Assembly (NCBI RefSeq): GCF_025377685.1
Contig: NZ_JACEHK010000002.1
Location: 587,619 to 651,618, forward strand
Reading direction: 5' to 3'
Length of the DNA: 64,000 nucleotides
DNA from: Anaerobacillus sp. CMMVII
GTDB lineage: Bacteria; Bacillota; Bacilli; Bacillales; Anaerobacillaceae
Both the position numbers and the translations under genes were made by a program. This document shows, piece by piece, positions 46,619 to 54,946 of this stretch (within the stretch, counting starts at the first letter, position 1; each line of letters opens with the position of its first letter). A model generated the notes under the pieces. The model saw only the letters and a list, made by a program, of their open reading frames with translations. It had not been told where the DNA came from and ran no database searches.

Positions 46619-46790
46619 GGCTGTTTACGTAAACTTTGTTGCTTTTAGGTCGTCTTTTGAGAATAAATAAGCCATTGGGAAAAATTTATTTGTCTCAATG
46701 GCTTATTTATTCTCAAAAGCTTCACGCAAAGCGTGAAGAACCAAGCATTCGCTTGGTTACGACCTAAAAGCTAATAGCAACAATCTTCTC
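46619..46790. mobile_element. MITE-like element 3, inverted copy of element 2
   Basis: GGCTGTTTACGTAAACTTTG at the left and AGCTAATAGCAACAATCTT at the right; the body is the reverse complement of 36712-36892 with only scattered differences, including both small hairpins. The right tip has diverged and no target duplication is seen. Confidence 0.82.
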
Positions 46791-46800
46791 TTAAGAAGGT

Positions 46801-47066
46801 GCTTCGAAGCCTCTTTTGATCATTCTCGAGTACCACAGAACTTTAACCTCTACACTTTAAACTAATTAGCATATCCTACCCGGACAAGTCATATCTATTA
46901 ATTAATGAATTATGAATTGCTTGAAGTTGCTTCAAGGCTAAGATTACTCAATGAAAATCATAAAAAATTACTTTTAAGAGCTATCTACAAAATTGGATTT
47001 TACGCTACTTTACATCTTCGAGTAACTCGCAAAACTTTACACTTTAAATTTTACACTCTACACTAA
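46801..47066. repeat. Decayed compound heptad-arm element 6 (before spoIVFA)
   Basis: A perfect core GCTTCGAAGC (46801-46810) is followed by arm units CTCTACA, CTTTAAA (46848-46861), and a second set CTTTACA, CTTTAAA, TTTTACA, CTCTACA (47033-47062). A TTGCTTCAAGGC core is at 46927. It looks like two merged copies of the GTNTAGA type. Confidence 0.65.
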
Positions 47067-47084
47067 AAAAGGGGATGAATATAG

Positions 47085-47873
47085 ATGGCGAACAGGGTCG
47101 ATGAAATTCGTCGAAAAATTCAAGCAAGACGAAGAAAGATTAGTAGTGAAATAGGTAGAAAAGAGCGTTCACAACCGCAATACTATCCTAGTCATAGTGA
47201 ATCAAGAGATGACACGGATTATTATTTTCCTAGTAGTGCAAAAGGAGCAGGAGAACCAGAAGAGAAATTGTTTCGAAAAGATATTTTAATGTTTCAAATC
47301 TTAACAGCCGTTTGCCTGTTTTTAATTGTTGGAATATTATTCAGAACGCAAATACCACAACTTGAGGGGGCAAGGCAATTTGTAAAAAATTCATTTGAAC
47401 AAGAATTTCAATTTGCGACTGTTGCCAATTGGTATGAGGATCAATTTGGAAAGCCGTTAGCTTTACTTCCGACGACAAGAGATGTAGCATTAGAAAATCT
47501 TGAAGGAGAAGAATTAAATGTAGCTTATGCAGTACCCGCCACTGGTCGAGTGACAAAAAGCTTTGATCAGGATGGGAAAGGTGTAATCATCGAGACTGTA
47601 TCAAATTCAAATGTAGAAGCTGCCAAAAGTGGCATGGTACGTTTTGTTGCTGAAGAGGAAACGCTAGGTAAAACAGTAATTATTGCTCATTATGATGGTG
47701 GAGAGTCATGGTATGCAATGCTCGATAAGGTTGAAGTCAATCTCTATGATCACATTGAGGCTGGTAAAAAAATCGGAACAGTTTCATTAAATGACAATAA
47801 AGGTTTCTATTATTTTGCGTTAAAAGAAGGAGAAACATTTATCAATCCTCTTGAAGTGATTTCCTTTGATTAA
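47085..47873 (+). CDS. spoIVFA: Stage IV sporulation protein FA
   Basis: 262 residues: basic cytoplasmic start, one membrane segment (MFQILTAVCLFLIVGILF, about 68-86) and an external LytM/M23-like domain (GRVTKSFDQDGKGVIIETV to the end) that lacks the metal-binding His/Asp set. SpoIVFA holds SpoIVFB inactive in the mother-cell membrane until SpoIVB cleaves it. ATG follows AAAGGGGATG. Its end overlaps or abuts spoIVFB. Confidence 0.93.
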   Translation: MANRVDEIRRKIQARRRKISSEIGRKERSQPQYYPSHSESRDDTDYYFPSSAKGAGEPEEKLFRKDILMFQILTAVCLFLIVGILFRTQIPQLEGARQFVKNSFEQEFQFATVANWYEDQFGKPLALLPTTRDVALENLEGEELNVAYAVPATGRVTKSFDQDGKGVIIETVSNSNVEAAKSGMVRFVAEEETLGKTVIIAHYDGGESWYAMLDKVEVNLYDHIEAGKKIGTVSLNDNKGFYYFALKEGETFINPLEVISFD

Positions 47874-47874
47874 T

Positions 47875-48732
47875 ATGATTTCATTATTAAAAAAAATAAA
47901 AATAAATCCTCTTTTTTGGTTTGTTATTGGTATAGGTGTTTTAACTGGATACTTTCGAGAAGTAATTATGGTATTTAGTATCGTTTTTATACATGAAATG
48001 GGTCATAGCGTAGCGGCCCATTTTTTTCAGTGGCGGATTCGTAAGATCGAATTATTACCTTTCGGAGGAGTCGCTGAGGTTGAAGAATATGGAAATCGAC
48101 CTTTAAAAGAGGAATTTATCGTCATCATTTCAGGCCCAATCCAACATATCTGGCTAATCGCCTTGTCTTATCTTTTACTTCCTTTTGAATTTTGGACAAT
48201 CAATGACCACCAAATGTTTATTATGCATAATTTGATGATTTTATTATTTAATTTATTACCCATTTGGCCTTTAGATGGAGGGAAGCTTTTGTTTTTATAT
48301 TTTTCAACGAAGCTACCGTTTCAAAAAAGCCTTGATAAAACACTAAAGAGCTCGCTATTTTTATTATTTCTATTTACAGTCGTAAGTATTTATTTGTTTC
48401 CATTTCACCTAAATCTTTGGATAGTTATTTTGTTCCTACTTTTTAGTCATTATTTTGAATGGAAGCAACGAAGCTACGCTTATATGCGTTTTCTAATGGA
48501 GCGTTACTATAAAACGGAAAAACCCTTCGCTGCAACCGTGCCAATTGTTGTTTCGGCACACCTAACAGTGCAAGATGTATTAAAAACATTTAGACGTGGC
48601 GTTAAACATAAGATTGTTATTAAAAATGATTCAATAGCACCTAGAAAAATACTTTATGAGAAAACAGTTTTAAAAGCATTTTTTGAACAAAAAAAAGCAA
48701 ATAAGCCAATAAGTAGTCTTCCGTATCAGTAA
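47875..48732 (+). CDS. spoIVFB: Intramembrane metalloprotease SpoIVFB (pro-sigma-K processing)
   Basis: Site-2 protease family. HEMGH metal motif lies in VFIHEMGHSVAAHFF (about residue 40), the third ligand in NLLPIWPLDGGKLLF (about 133) and the C-terminal CBS-like domain covers the last 80 residues. ATG at 47875 gives a start like B. subtilis; an in-frame TTG at 47866 overlapping spoIVFA is possible, and neither has a strong ribosome site, which suggests coupling to spoIVFA. It activates sigma-K. Confidence 0.95.
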   Translation: MISLLKKIKINPLFWFVIGIGVLTGYFREVIMVFSIVFIHEMGHSVAAHFFQWRIRKIELLPFGGVAEVEEYGNRPLKEEFIVIISGPIQHIWLIALSYLLLPFEFWTINDHQMFIMHNLMILLFNLLPIWPLDGGKLLFLYFSTKLPFQKSLDKTLKSSLFLLFLFTVVSIYLFPFHLNLWIVILFLLFSHYFEWKQRSYAYMRFLMERYYKTEKPFAATVPIVVSAHLTVQDVLKTFRRGVKHKIVIKNDSIAPRKILYEKTVLKAFFEQKKANKPISSLPYQ

Positions 48733-48782
48733 AACTTTGGTATTTTAACAAATAATGTTATAATTATATAATGTAAATCGAG

Positions 48783-48811
48783 ACCAGCCAAAGTAAAACG
48801 GCTGGTTTTTT
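48783..48811 (+). terminator. Terminator of spoIVFAB
   Basis: ACCAGCC pairs with GGCTGGT, with a 10-base loop and T6. Confidence 0.88.
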
Positions 48812-48844
48812 CTTAGAAGATATCAATTAATAAATATCTTAGGT

Positions 48845-49041
48845 GATGTCTACCGCAAGCACCTAAGTTCCACGAGGTCAAAAACACGTGATCACTTAAA
48901 CGCTGCCTCTGTGGTCCGGTATGTGCTCGAGGCAAAGCTGCATGTAGTAACATTAGAAGGAACACATGCTGTGACCAGTTCAGTAGCTTTTACAGGGAAA
49001 AAGCACACTATACTTTTTCCTAGGGCGCTTGCGCTTTTCTT
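48845..49041. repeat. GTCTAGCTCC-type repeat copy before rng
   Basis: Starts GATGTCTACCGCAAGCACC..CCACGAGGTC and ends CCTAGGGCGCTTGCGCTTTT, the ends of the family seen at 37267-37391. Inside, GAGGTCAAAAACACGTGATCACT, and AACACATGCTGTGACCAG are loosely complementary. The 3' half is shared with the valS leader. Confidence 0.7.
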
Positions 49042-49067
49042 ATTATGGTTTAGAAGAAGGGATACAC

Positions 49068-50551
49068 ATGAAAACATTCATCTTTAATATGCTAACTAAT
49101 GAACGACGGCTTGCAATTTTAGAAAATAAAAAGGTAGTTGAGATATTAATTGAAAGACCTGATATTAACAAGATAGTTGGAAATGTCTATAAAGGGAAAG
49201 TGGTAAATGTACTTCCTGGGATGCAAGCAGCCTTCGTAGATATTGGTCTTGATAAGAATGGGTTTTTGTACCGTGACGAGTTAGTAAGCTTCCAGCGCTC
49301 GATAGAAGCAGACGAATCAAAAAAGGAGCGCTCAATCTCTCAATTCCTCACAGTAGGACAAGAAGTATTAGTCCAAGTTACGAAAGAAGGCTTTGGAAAG
49401 AAAGGACCAAGACTCACTGAAGTCGTTTCGTTTCCTGGTAAATACATTGTCTACATGCCTAATGCTGGTTATGTAGGAGTATCAAAAAGAATGCAAAAAG
49501 AAGAAGTACGAGAACATTGGCGAACGATTGGAATAGAGCTTTGTCAAGGTGAAGAGGGAATGATCATTCGAACAGCTACTGAAGGATTAACAAAGGAAAA
49601 GGTCGCTCAAGATTTATTTTCCTTAGGAAACTTTGGGAGGACGTTTGGAAAGAAGGAAAGAGTCTTAAACCGCCGCAACTCATTCATGAAGACAACTCAA
49701 TTTTAGAAAAGGTAGTCCGTGATATTAACTTTGATGAAGTAGAAGAAATTTATATTGATACAATGAAGGATTACTTGCTGTTAAAGGAAATGTTTACTCC
49801 ATTTCCTGAGCTACTAGAGAAACTTCATTTTTATCAGAAACGTGAAAACATATTTTCACACTTCCATATTGAGGCGGAGCTAGATAAAGCAATGCGTCGG
49901 CAAGTGTGGTTAAAGAGTGGTGCGTATTTAGTCATTGATCAAACAGAAGCGTTAACCGTTTTTGATGTAAATACAGGCAAATTTACAGGGAAATTAGATC
50001 TACAAGATACGATAGTTAAAACAAATATTGAAGCAGCCAAAGAAATTGCTAGACAATTGCGCTTGCGAGATATTGGTGGAATTATTGTCATAGATTTTAT
50101 TGATATGAAGCAGGATAAAGACAAAGAAACAGTGATGAGTGTTCTTACAACGTTATTGAAAAACGATCGAACCAAAACAAATATTCTTGGATTTACTGGA
50201 TTAGGATTATTAGAAATGACCCGAAAGAAAGCACGTCAAAACCTACAGGATAGTGTATCAACAGTTTGTCCGACATGCCTAGGTAAGGGGAAAGTCCTTT
50301 CTGATGAGGCGGTAGCACATAAGGTTGAAAGAGCACTATGGGAATATAAAGGGATGGATAGTGATGCGCTACTTGTTGAGGTACCACCGAATGTCGTGTC
50401 ACTTCTAAAGGGCGAAAAGAACGAACATATAAGTCGGTTAGAAAAAGCCCTCCATTATCAGATTTTCGTTAAAGCCAGCCAATCGCTTACTCCAAACGAA
50501 TTTGCCATCCGTTTTGTCGGTAGTGTAGATGAAGTTCAGTCTAGAGTTTAG
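49068..50551 (+). CDS. rng: Ribonuclease G/E family endoribonuclease (one apparent frameshift)
   Basis: N-terminal S1 RNA-binding domain (KIVGNVYKGKVVNVLPGMQAAFVDIG), then the DNase I-like catalytic part with metal Asp residues in ALTVFDVNTGKFTG and IGGIIVIDFIDMKQ, and the Zn-link CPTCLGKG. It cuts AU-rich RNA, including rRNA precursors. The frame breaks at about 49635 (TTAGGAAACTT); one extra base gives LGKLWEDVWKEGKSLKPPQL and 494 codons, normal for RNase G. ATG 49068 follows AGAAGGG. B. subtilis 168 has no RNase G/E at this site. Confidence 0.92.
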
Positions 50552-50552
50552 T

Positions 50553-50638
50553 GTTATGTGTGTTGAGTTAAGAGTTAAGTGTGATAAAGCTTCGAAGCAA
50601 TTCTTTTAAACATCTCAAAACTCAAAACTCAAAACATC
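50553..50638. repeat. Heptad-arm inverted repeat element 7 (rng-rplU)
   Basis: Left arm GTTATGT, GTGTTGA, GTTAAGA, GTTAAGT, core AAGCTTCGAAGCAATT, right arm CTCAAAA x3. It lies just upstream of the rplU promoter, so unlike other copies it ends the rng transcript. Confidence 0.82.
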
Positions 50639-50639
50639 A

Positions 50640-50668
50640 TTGACTCTACTCAAGAAAAATGGTAAGAT
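50640..50668 (+). promoter_or_regulatory. Sigma-A promoter of rplU-prp-rpmA
   Basis: TTGACT (50640-50645), 17-bp spacer, TAAGAT (50663-50668). Confidence 0.8.
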
Positions 50669-50684
50669 ATTTTTTGTTAGTTAT

Positions 50685-50790
50685 TTGGATAACCTCCAAA
50701 GAGCTATAACCGCTCTTAAAAGGGTTAAAGATTTTATCCAAGGGATTTCCTTAGGTAAAACACCCTCATTGGCGAGTCTGAGTATAATAA
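50685..50790 (+). ncRNA. L21 leader (ribosomal autoregulatory leader)
   Basis: The 5' region before rplU has GGATAACCTCC and GGGTTAAAG, GATTTTATCC with complementary stretches and a sequence GCGAGTCTGAGTATAATAAG before the Shine-Dalgarno site. The layout agrees with the L21 leader known upstream of rplU in Firmicutes, thought to bind L21 or its partner; the fold was judged by eye. Confidence 0.65.
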
Positions 50791-50804
50791 GGAGGTGCAC
50801 GTAA

Positions 50805-51113
50805 ATGTACGCAATTATTGAAACTGGTGGAAAGCAAATCAAAGTTCAAGAAGGTCAAGAGATCTACATTGAGAAGTTAGATGCTGAAGTTGGTGAAACA
50901 GTAAGCTTCGACAACGTATTATTAGTTGGTGGAGACTCTGTTAAAGTAGGAGCTCCATTCGTAGAAGGAGCAACTGTAACAGCTAAAGTTGAAAAAGTAG
51001 GTCGCGCGAAGAAAATCTTAGTTTATAAGTACAAAGCTAAGAAGAACTACCGTCGTAAGCAAGGTCATCGTCAACCTTACACTAAAGTTGTTATCGAAAA
51101 GATCAACGCGTAA
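50805..51113 (+). CDS. rplU: 50S ribosomal protein L21
   Basis: 102 residues; [24 protein letters not shown] at the start and the basic C-terminal [17 protein letters not shown] are family hallmarks. It binds 23S rRNA together with L20. ATG follows AAGGAGGTG. Confidence 0.99.
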   Translation: MYAIIETGGKQIKVQEGQEIYIEKLDAEVGETVSFDNVLLVGGDSVKVGAPFVEGATVTAKVEKVGRAKKILVYKYKAKKNYRRKQGHRQPYTKVVIEKINA

Positions 51114-51121
51114 GGTATCGT

Positions 51122-51454
51122 ATGATTACGGTAAAAGTTGTTCGCGAATCTGACAACAACATTCGTTCTTTCGAAATGAGTGGTCATGCCAATAGCGGAC
51201 CACATGGACAAGATATTGTTTGTGCTGGAGCTTCAGCCGTTTCATTTGGAACTGTTAACGCAATCGATACATTATGTAATGTTCAGCTTGAAGTTGATAT
51301 GGACAACGATGGTGGCTTTCTCCGCTGCACAGTTCCAACCGATTTGGACGTGCAAACATATGAGAAAGTACAGCTTCTATTAGAAGCAATGGTTGTATCA
51401 CTCACTTCTATTGCTGAGCAGTACGCTAAACATATTAAAATTAGGGAAACCTAG
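51122..51454 (+). CDS. prp: Ribosomal-processing cysteine protease Prp
   Basis: 110 residues with the catalytic His in MSGHANSGP (about residue 22) and Cys in DIVCAGASAVSFG (about 34). Prp (YsxB in B. subtilis) removes the N-terminal extension of L27 before ribosome assembly. It lies between rplU and rpmA, and the matching substrate motif is present in the next gene. Confidence 0.95.
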   Translation: MITVKVVRESDNNIRSFEMSGHANSGPHGQDIVCAGASAVSFGTVNAIDTLCNVQLEVDMDNDGGFLRCTVPTDLDVQTYEKVQLLLEAMVVSLTSIAEQYAKHIKIRET

Positions 51455-51467
51455 GAGGTGAATTCAC

Positions 51468-51758
51468 ATGTTAAAAATGAACCTTCAATTTTTCGCATCG
51501 AAAAAAGGGGTAGGTAGTACAAAGAACGGTCGAGACTCAATGTCAAAACGTCTTGGTACAAAGCGTGCTGACGGTCAAACTGTAACTGGCGGATCTATTT
51601 TAGTTCGTCAACGCGGTACACGTATTTACCCAGGTGTAAACGTAGGTAGAGGTGGAGACGACACTTTATTTGCTAAAGTTGACGGCGTGGTTAAGTTTGA
51701 ACGCGTTGGTCGTGACAGAAAGCAAGTAAGTGTTTACCCAGCAGCTCAAGAAGCATAA
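51468..51758 (+). CDS. rpmA: 50S ribosomal protein L27 with cleavable extension
   Basis: 96 residues. The start MLKMNLQFF^ASKKGVGS has the Prp cleavage motif after FF that Firmicutes use, so mature L27 begins at ASKKG. The central [20 protein letters not shown] is typical. Follows AGGAGGTG. Confidence 0.98.
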   Translation: MLKMNLQFFASKKGVGSTKNGRDSMSKRLGTKRADGQTVTGGSILVRQRGTRIYPGVNVGRGGDDTLFAKVDGVVKFERVGRDRKQVSVYPAAQEA

Positions 51759-51768
51759 TCTCTAAAAT

Positions 51769-51799
51769 AAAGTCCTAGCCATTTGGTTAGGACTTTTTT
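51769..51799 (+). terminator. Terminator of rplU-prp-rpmA
   Basis: AAAGTCCTAGCC pairs with GGTTAGGACTTT (one G-U pair), 4-base loop, then T6. Confidence 0.93.
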
Positions 51800-51810
51800 G
51801 CATATAATAA

Positions 51811-51866
51811 TGTAGAGTTTAAAGTTTGTGAAAGCTTCCCTAAGATGCCAAAAATGACTCTTCACT
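51811..51866. repeat. Short decayed heptad-arm element 8
   Basis: GTAGAGTTTAAAGTTTGTGA, core AAGCTTCCCTAAG, then only one right-arm unit (GACTCTTCACT) before the next ribosome site. A truncated member of the GTNTAGA type. Confidence 0.6.
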
Positions 51867-51888
51867 AAAAAAAGGAGGTACAGCACAT

Positions 51889-52623
51889 ATGAAACTAACA
51901 GTAATCGGTCACTGGGGGGCTTACCCAAAAGCAGGGAATGCTACGTCTTGTTATCTACTAGAGCGTGATGGCTTTAGATTATTGGTTGATTGTGGCAGTG
52001 GAGCTCTTTCACAGTTACAGCATTATTGTTCTTTAGCAGAGATTGATGCAGTGATTATATCTCATTACCATCATGACCATATTGCGGATATTGGCTCACT
52101 TCAATATAGTCGCCTCATTGATTTTCAGTTAAATAATACCAATAAAGCACTCTCTATTTACGGACATCCTTATGATCAAGCTGAATTTCAAAAGTTGGCA
52201 AAACCACCACATGTATTATCTTTTATTTATAACGAGGTTCATGACTCAAAAATTGGCCCATTTCGAATTACATATTTAGAAACAGACCATAAAGTCCGCT
52301 GCTATGCGATGCGATTTGAAGCGGAAGGGAAATCCATTGTCTATACGGCAGACAGTAGCTATAAAGAAGAATTTCACTCTTTCGCTAAAGATGCTGACAT
52401 ACTGATCTGTGAAACAAGTTTTTACGCACATCAAGATGGTAAGCCCTATGGTCATATGAATAGTACAGAGGCAGCCTTGATTGCTAGAGATGCGGGTGTG
52501 AAAAAACTGATCCTCACACACTTGCCTCATTTTGGAGATCCAGTACAACTAGTTAATGAAGCAAAATCTATTTTTAATGGTGAGGTCACATTAGCTCAGA
52601 AAGGTTTAAGATTCGACGTATAG
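51889..52623 (+). CDS. Metallo-beta-lactamase-fold hydrolase (YhfI-like, RNase Z superfamily)
   Basis: 244 residues with the metal motif SHYHHDHIADIG (about residues 63-74), YTADSSYKEEF (about 155), and the later His in LTHLPHFGD (about 207). The lack of an exosite arm and the length fit the small YhfI-like hydrolases rather than tRNase Z itself. ATG follows AAAGGAGG. Substrate unknown. In B. subtilis spo0B and obg follow rpmA; here this gene does. Confidence 0.87.
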   Translation: MKLTVIGHWGAYPKAGNATSCYLLERDGFRLLVDCGSGALSQLQHYCSLAEIDAVIISHYHHDHIADIGSLQYSRLIDFQLNNTNKALSIYGHPYDQAEFQKLAKPPHVLSFIYNEVHDSKIGPFRITYLETDHKVRCYAMRFEAEGKSIVYTADSSYKEEFHSFAKDADILICETSFYAHQDGKPYGHMNSTEAALIARDAGVKKLILTHLPHFGDPVQLVNEAKSIFNGEVTLAQKGLRFDV

Positions 52624-52657
52624 AAAAGCTCATGGCCAAGTTGGTCTTGAGCTTTTT
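52624..52657 (+). terminator. Terminator of the hydrolase gene
   Basis: AAAAGCTCATGGCC pairs with GGTCTTGAGCTTTT (G-U and one mismatch) with a 5-base loop, then T residues. Confidence 0.85.
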
Positions 52658-52774
52658 CTTTTGTTAACGCCCTTCTAAGTTCATTTCAATTATCAATTTT
52701 CCTGAGTGAGAAATGCAATTGTAAATTTTTAAAAGAGGAAATCCCGGTATTTTACGGGGGTCAATTTTTAAAAC

Positions 52775-52811
52775 TTTACAATCACTGAAAAGTATTTACA
52801 ATTTCTTTACG
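52775..52811 (+). promoter_or_regulatory. Candidate Pho box (PhoP-binding repeats) upstream of pstS
   Basis: TTTACA at 52775, TTTACA at 52795 and TTTACG at 52806 are spaced by about two and one helical turns, resembling the TTAACA-like direct repeats bound by PhoP in Bacilli. The pst operon is the expected target, under phosphate starvation. The -10 is not clear. Confidence 0.5.
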
Positions 52812-52927
52812 CTACGTTCATTCCAGCTTTAAATTTGAGGAGTAAATTAGAACTTGTAAAGGAGATTTGTAGTTTAAGAGACTATATCTTCTAAAAAACG
52901 AAAACATTTTCGGGAGGAAAATACCAA

Positions 52928-53926
52928 ATGAAAAAGTTCAAACGTTCTATGTTAGCATTAACAGTTGCAACAGTATTAGCAGTGGCTACTGCATGTGGGA
53001 GTGGGGAGCAGGCTACTAAGGATAACACTCAAACTGCAAGTAGCTCTCCTCAAACTAATGGGCAAAAAGAAGAAAAACAGGAAGAAAAGCTTTCTGGAAC
53101 AATTGCTATTGATGGATCTTCAACAGTTTTCCCAATTCTTGAAGCTGTATCAGAAGAATATAACAAAGTTCAACCGGATGTAAAAGCTCCTGTAGGTGTT
53201 TCTGGTACAGGTGGTGGCTTTAAGCGTTTCGTAATCGGTGAAACAGATTTTAGTAATGCATCTCGCCCAATCAAAGACGAAGAAGCTGCGCTAGCTGCAG
53301 ATAATGGCGTTGAATATATCGAGTTAAAACTAGCATTTGATGGTTTATCAGTAGTGGTAAGTAAAGATAACGACTTTGTAGATTACTTAACTGTCGAAGA
53401 ACTTACAAAAATGTGGGTAGACGGTTCGGAAGTTGTCACTTGGAAAGATGTTCGTCCAGAATGGCCAGAAATTAAAATTGAATTCTTCAGCCCAGGACAT
53501 GACTCTGGAACATATGACTACTGGAATGAAGTAATTCTAAATAAAACAGATATTCGTAAAGATGCTCAACTTTCAGAAGACGACAATGTTCTAGTAATGG
53601 GTGTTGCTGGTGGTCAAGGTGGTCTTGGTTACTTTGGTTATGCTTACTATTATGAAAACCAAGATAAATTAAAAGTAGTGCCTATTGACAATGGAAAGGG
53701 TCCAATCGTACCAACAGAAGAAACAATTAACGATGGCACATACGCGCCACTATCAAGACCAATGTACATGTATGTTAATAAAGAGTCGTTAAAACGTCTT
53801 GAAGTTTTAGACTACTTAACGTTCTTAAATACACATGTAGGTGAATTAGCACTAGAAGTTGGCTATATTAACTTGCAACAAGCGGATTATGACAATAATG
53901 CAGAAATCATCAATAGTGCTAAATAG
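52928..53926 (+). CDS. pstS: Phosphate-binding lipoprotein PstS
   Basis: 332 residues. Signal peptide and lipobox AVATAC at residue 23, a Gln/Ser/Lys-rich linker, then the phosphate-binding domain with [14 protein letters not shown] (about 62), [11 protein letters not shown] (about 95) and [12 protein letters not shown] (about 192), the residues that form the phosphate pocket. It delivers phosphate to PstCA. ATG follows GGGAGG. Confidence 0.97.
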   Translation: MKKFKRSMLALTVATVLAVATACGSGEQATKDNTQTASSSPQTNGQKEEKQEEKLSGTIAIDGSSTVFPILEAVSEEYNKVQPDVKAPVGVSGTGGGFKRFVIGETDFSNASRPIKDEEAALAADNGVEYIELKLAFDGLSVVVSKDNDFVDYLTVEELTKMWVDGSEVVTWKDVRPEWPEIKIEFFSPGHDSGTYDYWNEVILNKTDIRKDAQLSEDDNVLVMGVAGGQGGLGYFGYAYYYENQDKLKVVPIDNGKGPIVPTEETINDGTYAPLSRPMYMYVNKESLKRLEVLDYLTFLNTHVGELALEVGYINLQQADYDNNAEIINSAK

Positions 53927-53947
53927 TTTTTGATAAATAGAAAAGGG

Positions 53948-53974
53948 AAGGGGTGGACAATACGTCACCCCTAC
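53948..53974 (+). promoter_or_regulatory. Hairpin between pstS and pstC
   Basis: AGGGGTG and CACCCCT form a 7-bp GC-rich stem with a 10-base loop. Such a structure could partly end transcription or protect the pstS mRNA, giving more PstS than PstCAB, as common in pst operons. Confidence 0.6.
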
Positions 53975-54007
53975 CACTCTATGTTTTACGCAATAAGGGG
54001 GATGGAA

Positions 54008-54943
54008 ATGAATAGAGACATTAAATCAGTAAGTGAACTAATTGCTGAAAATCATTCAAAAAGGTCTTTGTTAAAATTTACAGAGAATGCAGTTCCAAGA
54101 TTTCTACTTGTTTGTGCCATTATTTCTATATTAACAACAATTGGAATTGTATTCACATTATTATTTGAAACATTTACATTTTTCAAGACAGTTTCATTTG
54201 TTGAATTTATTACTAGTAAAGAGTGGCATCCAATGCATTCTAGTCCAAACTTTGGAATTTTACCTTTAGTTACCGGTACATTATTAGTAACAGCGATCGC
54301 GATAACAGTGGCAATTCCAATAGGTTTAGGGGCAGCGATTTATTTAAGTGAGTATGCATCAGATAAAATGCGAAGAGTCATTAAACCAGTCTTAGAAGTT
54401 TTAGCAGGTGTTCCAACAATTGTTTATGGATTTTTTGCTTTAACATTTGTGACACCACTACTACGTCAATTTGTACCAGATTTATCAATTTATAATGCTT
54501 TAAGTCCAGGGATTGTGGTAGGAATTATGATTATTCCAATGATTGCCTCACTTTCTGAAGATGCGATGAGTTCTGTACCTAATTCAATTAGGCAGGGAGC
54601 ATATGCATTAGGAGCTACCAAGTTAGAGGTAGCGATTAAAGTTGTTTTACCAGCAGCTCTATCAGGGGTTATTGCATCGTTTGTCCTTGCGATGTCAAGA
54701 GCGATTGGTGAAACGATGATTGTAACTGTAGCAGGTGGAGCAAATCCAACAACAGCCATCGATGTTACAAGTGCAATTCAAACCATGACAGCTTATATTG
54801 TTCAAGTAAGTTTAGGAGACGCAACGTATGGCTCAACTGTCTATTATAGTATTTATGCAGTAGGGATGACACTTTTTGTCTTTACACTTGTTATGAATAT
54901 ATTAGCTTTCTTTATCTCACGAAAATTCAGGGAGGAATATTAA
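54008..54943 (+). CDS. pstC: Phosphate ABC transporter permease PstC
   Basis: About 311 residues, six membrane segments, with the permease coupling loop EDAMSSVPNSIRQGAYALGATKLE (about 190) typical of PstC. ATG 54008 lies six bases after AAGGGGG; longer frames upstream overlap the pstS-pstC hairpin and are unlikely to be used. Confidence 0.95.
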   Translation: MNRDIKSVSELIAENHSKRSLLKFTENAVPRFLLVCAIISILTTIGIVFTLLFETFTFFKTVSFVEFITSKEWHPMHSSPNFGILPLVTGTLLVTAIAITVAIPIGLGAAIYLSEYASDKMRRVIKPVLEVLAGVPTIVYGFFALTFVTPLLRQFVPDLSIYNALSPGIVVGIMIIPMIASLSEDAMSSVPNSIRQGAYALGATKLEVAIKVVLPAALSGVIASFVLAMSRAIGETMIVTVAGGANPTTAIDVTSAIQTMTAYIVQVSLGDATYGSTVYYSIYAVGMTLFVFTLVMNILAFFISRKFREEY

Positions 54944-54946
54944 AAG

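Larger units (their letters stand above)
46387..47084. other. 700-bp gap between transposase and spoIVFA
   Basis: Filled by the IS right end, the second part of the split MITE, the inverted MITE copy and decayed heptad arms. No coding region is seen. The spoIVFA promoter is not evident; in B. subtilis the operon is sigma-E driven. Confidence 0.6.
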
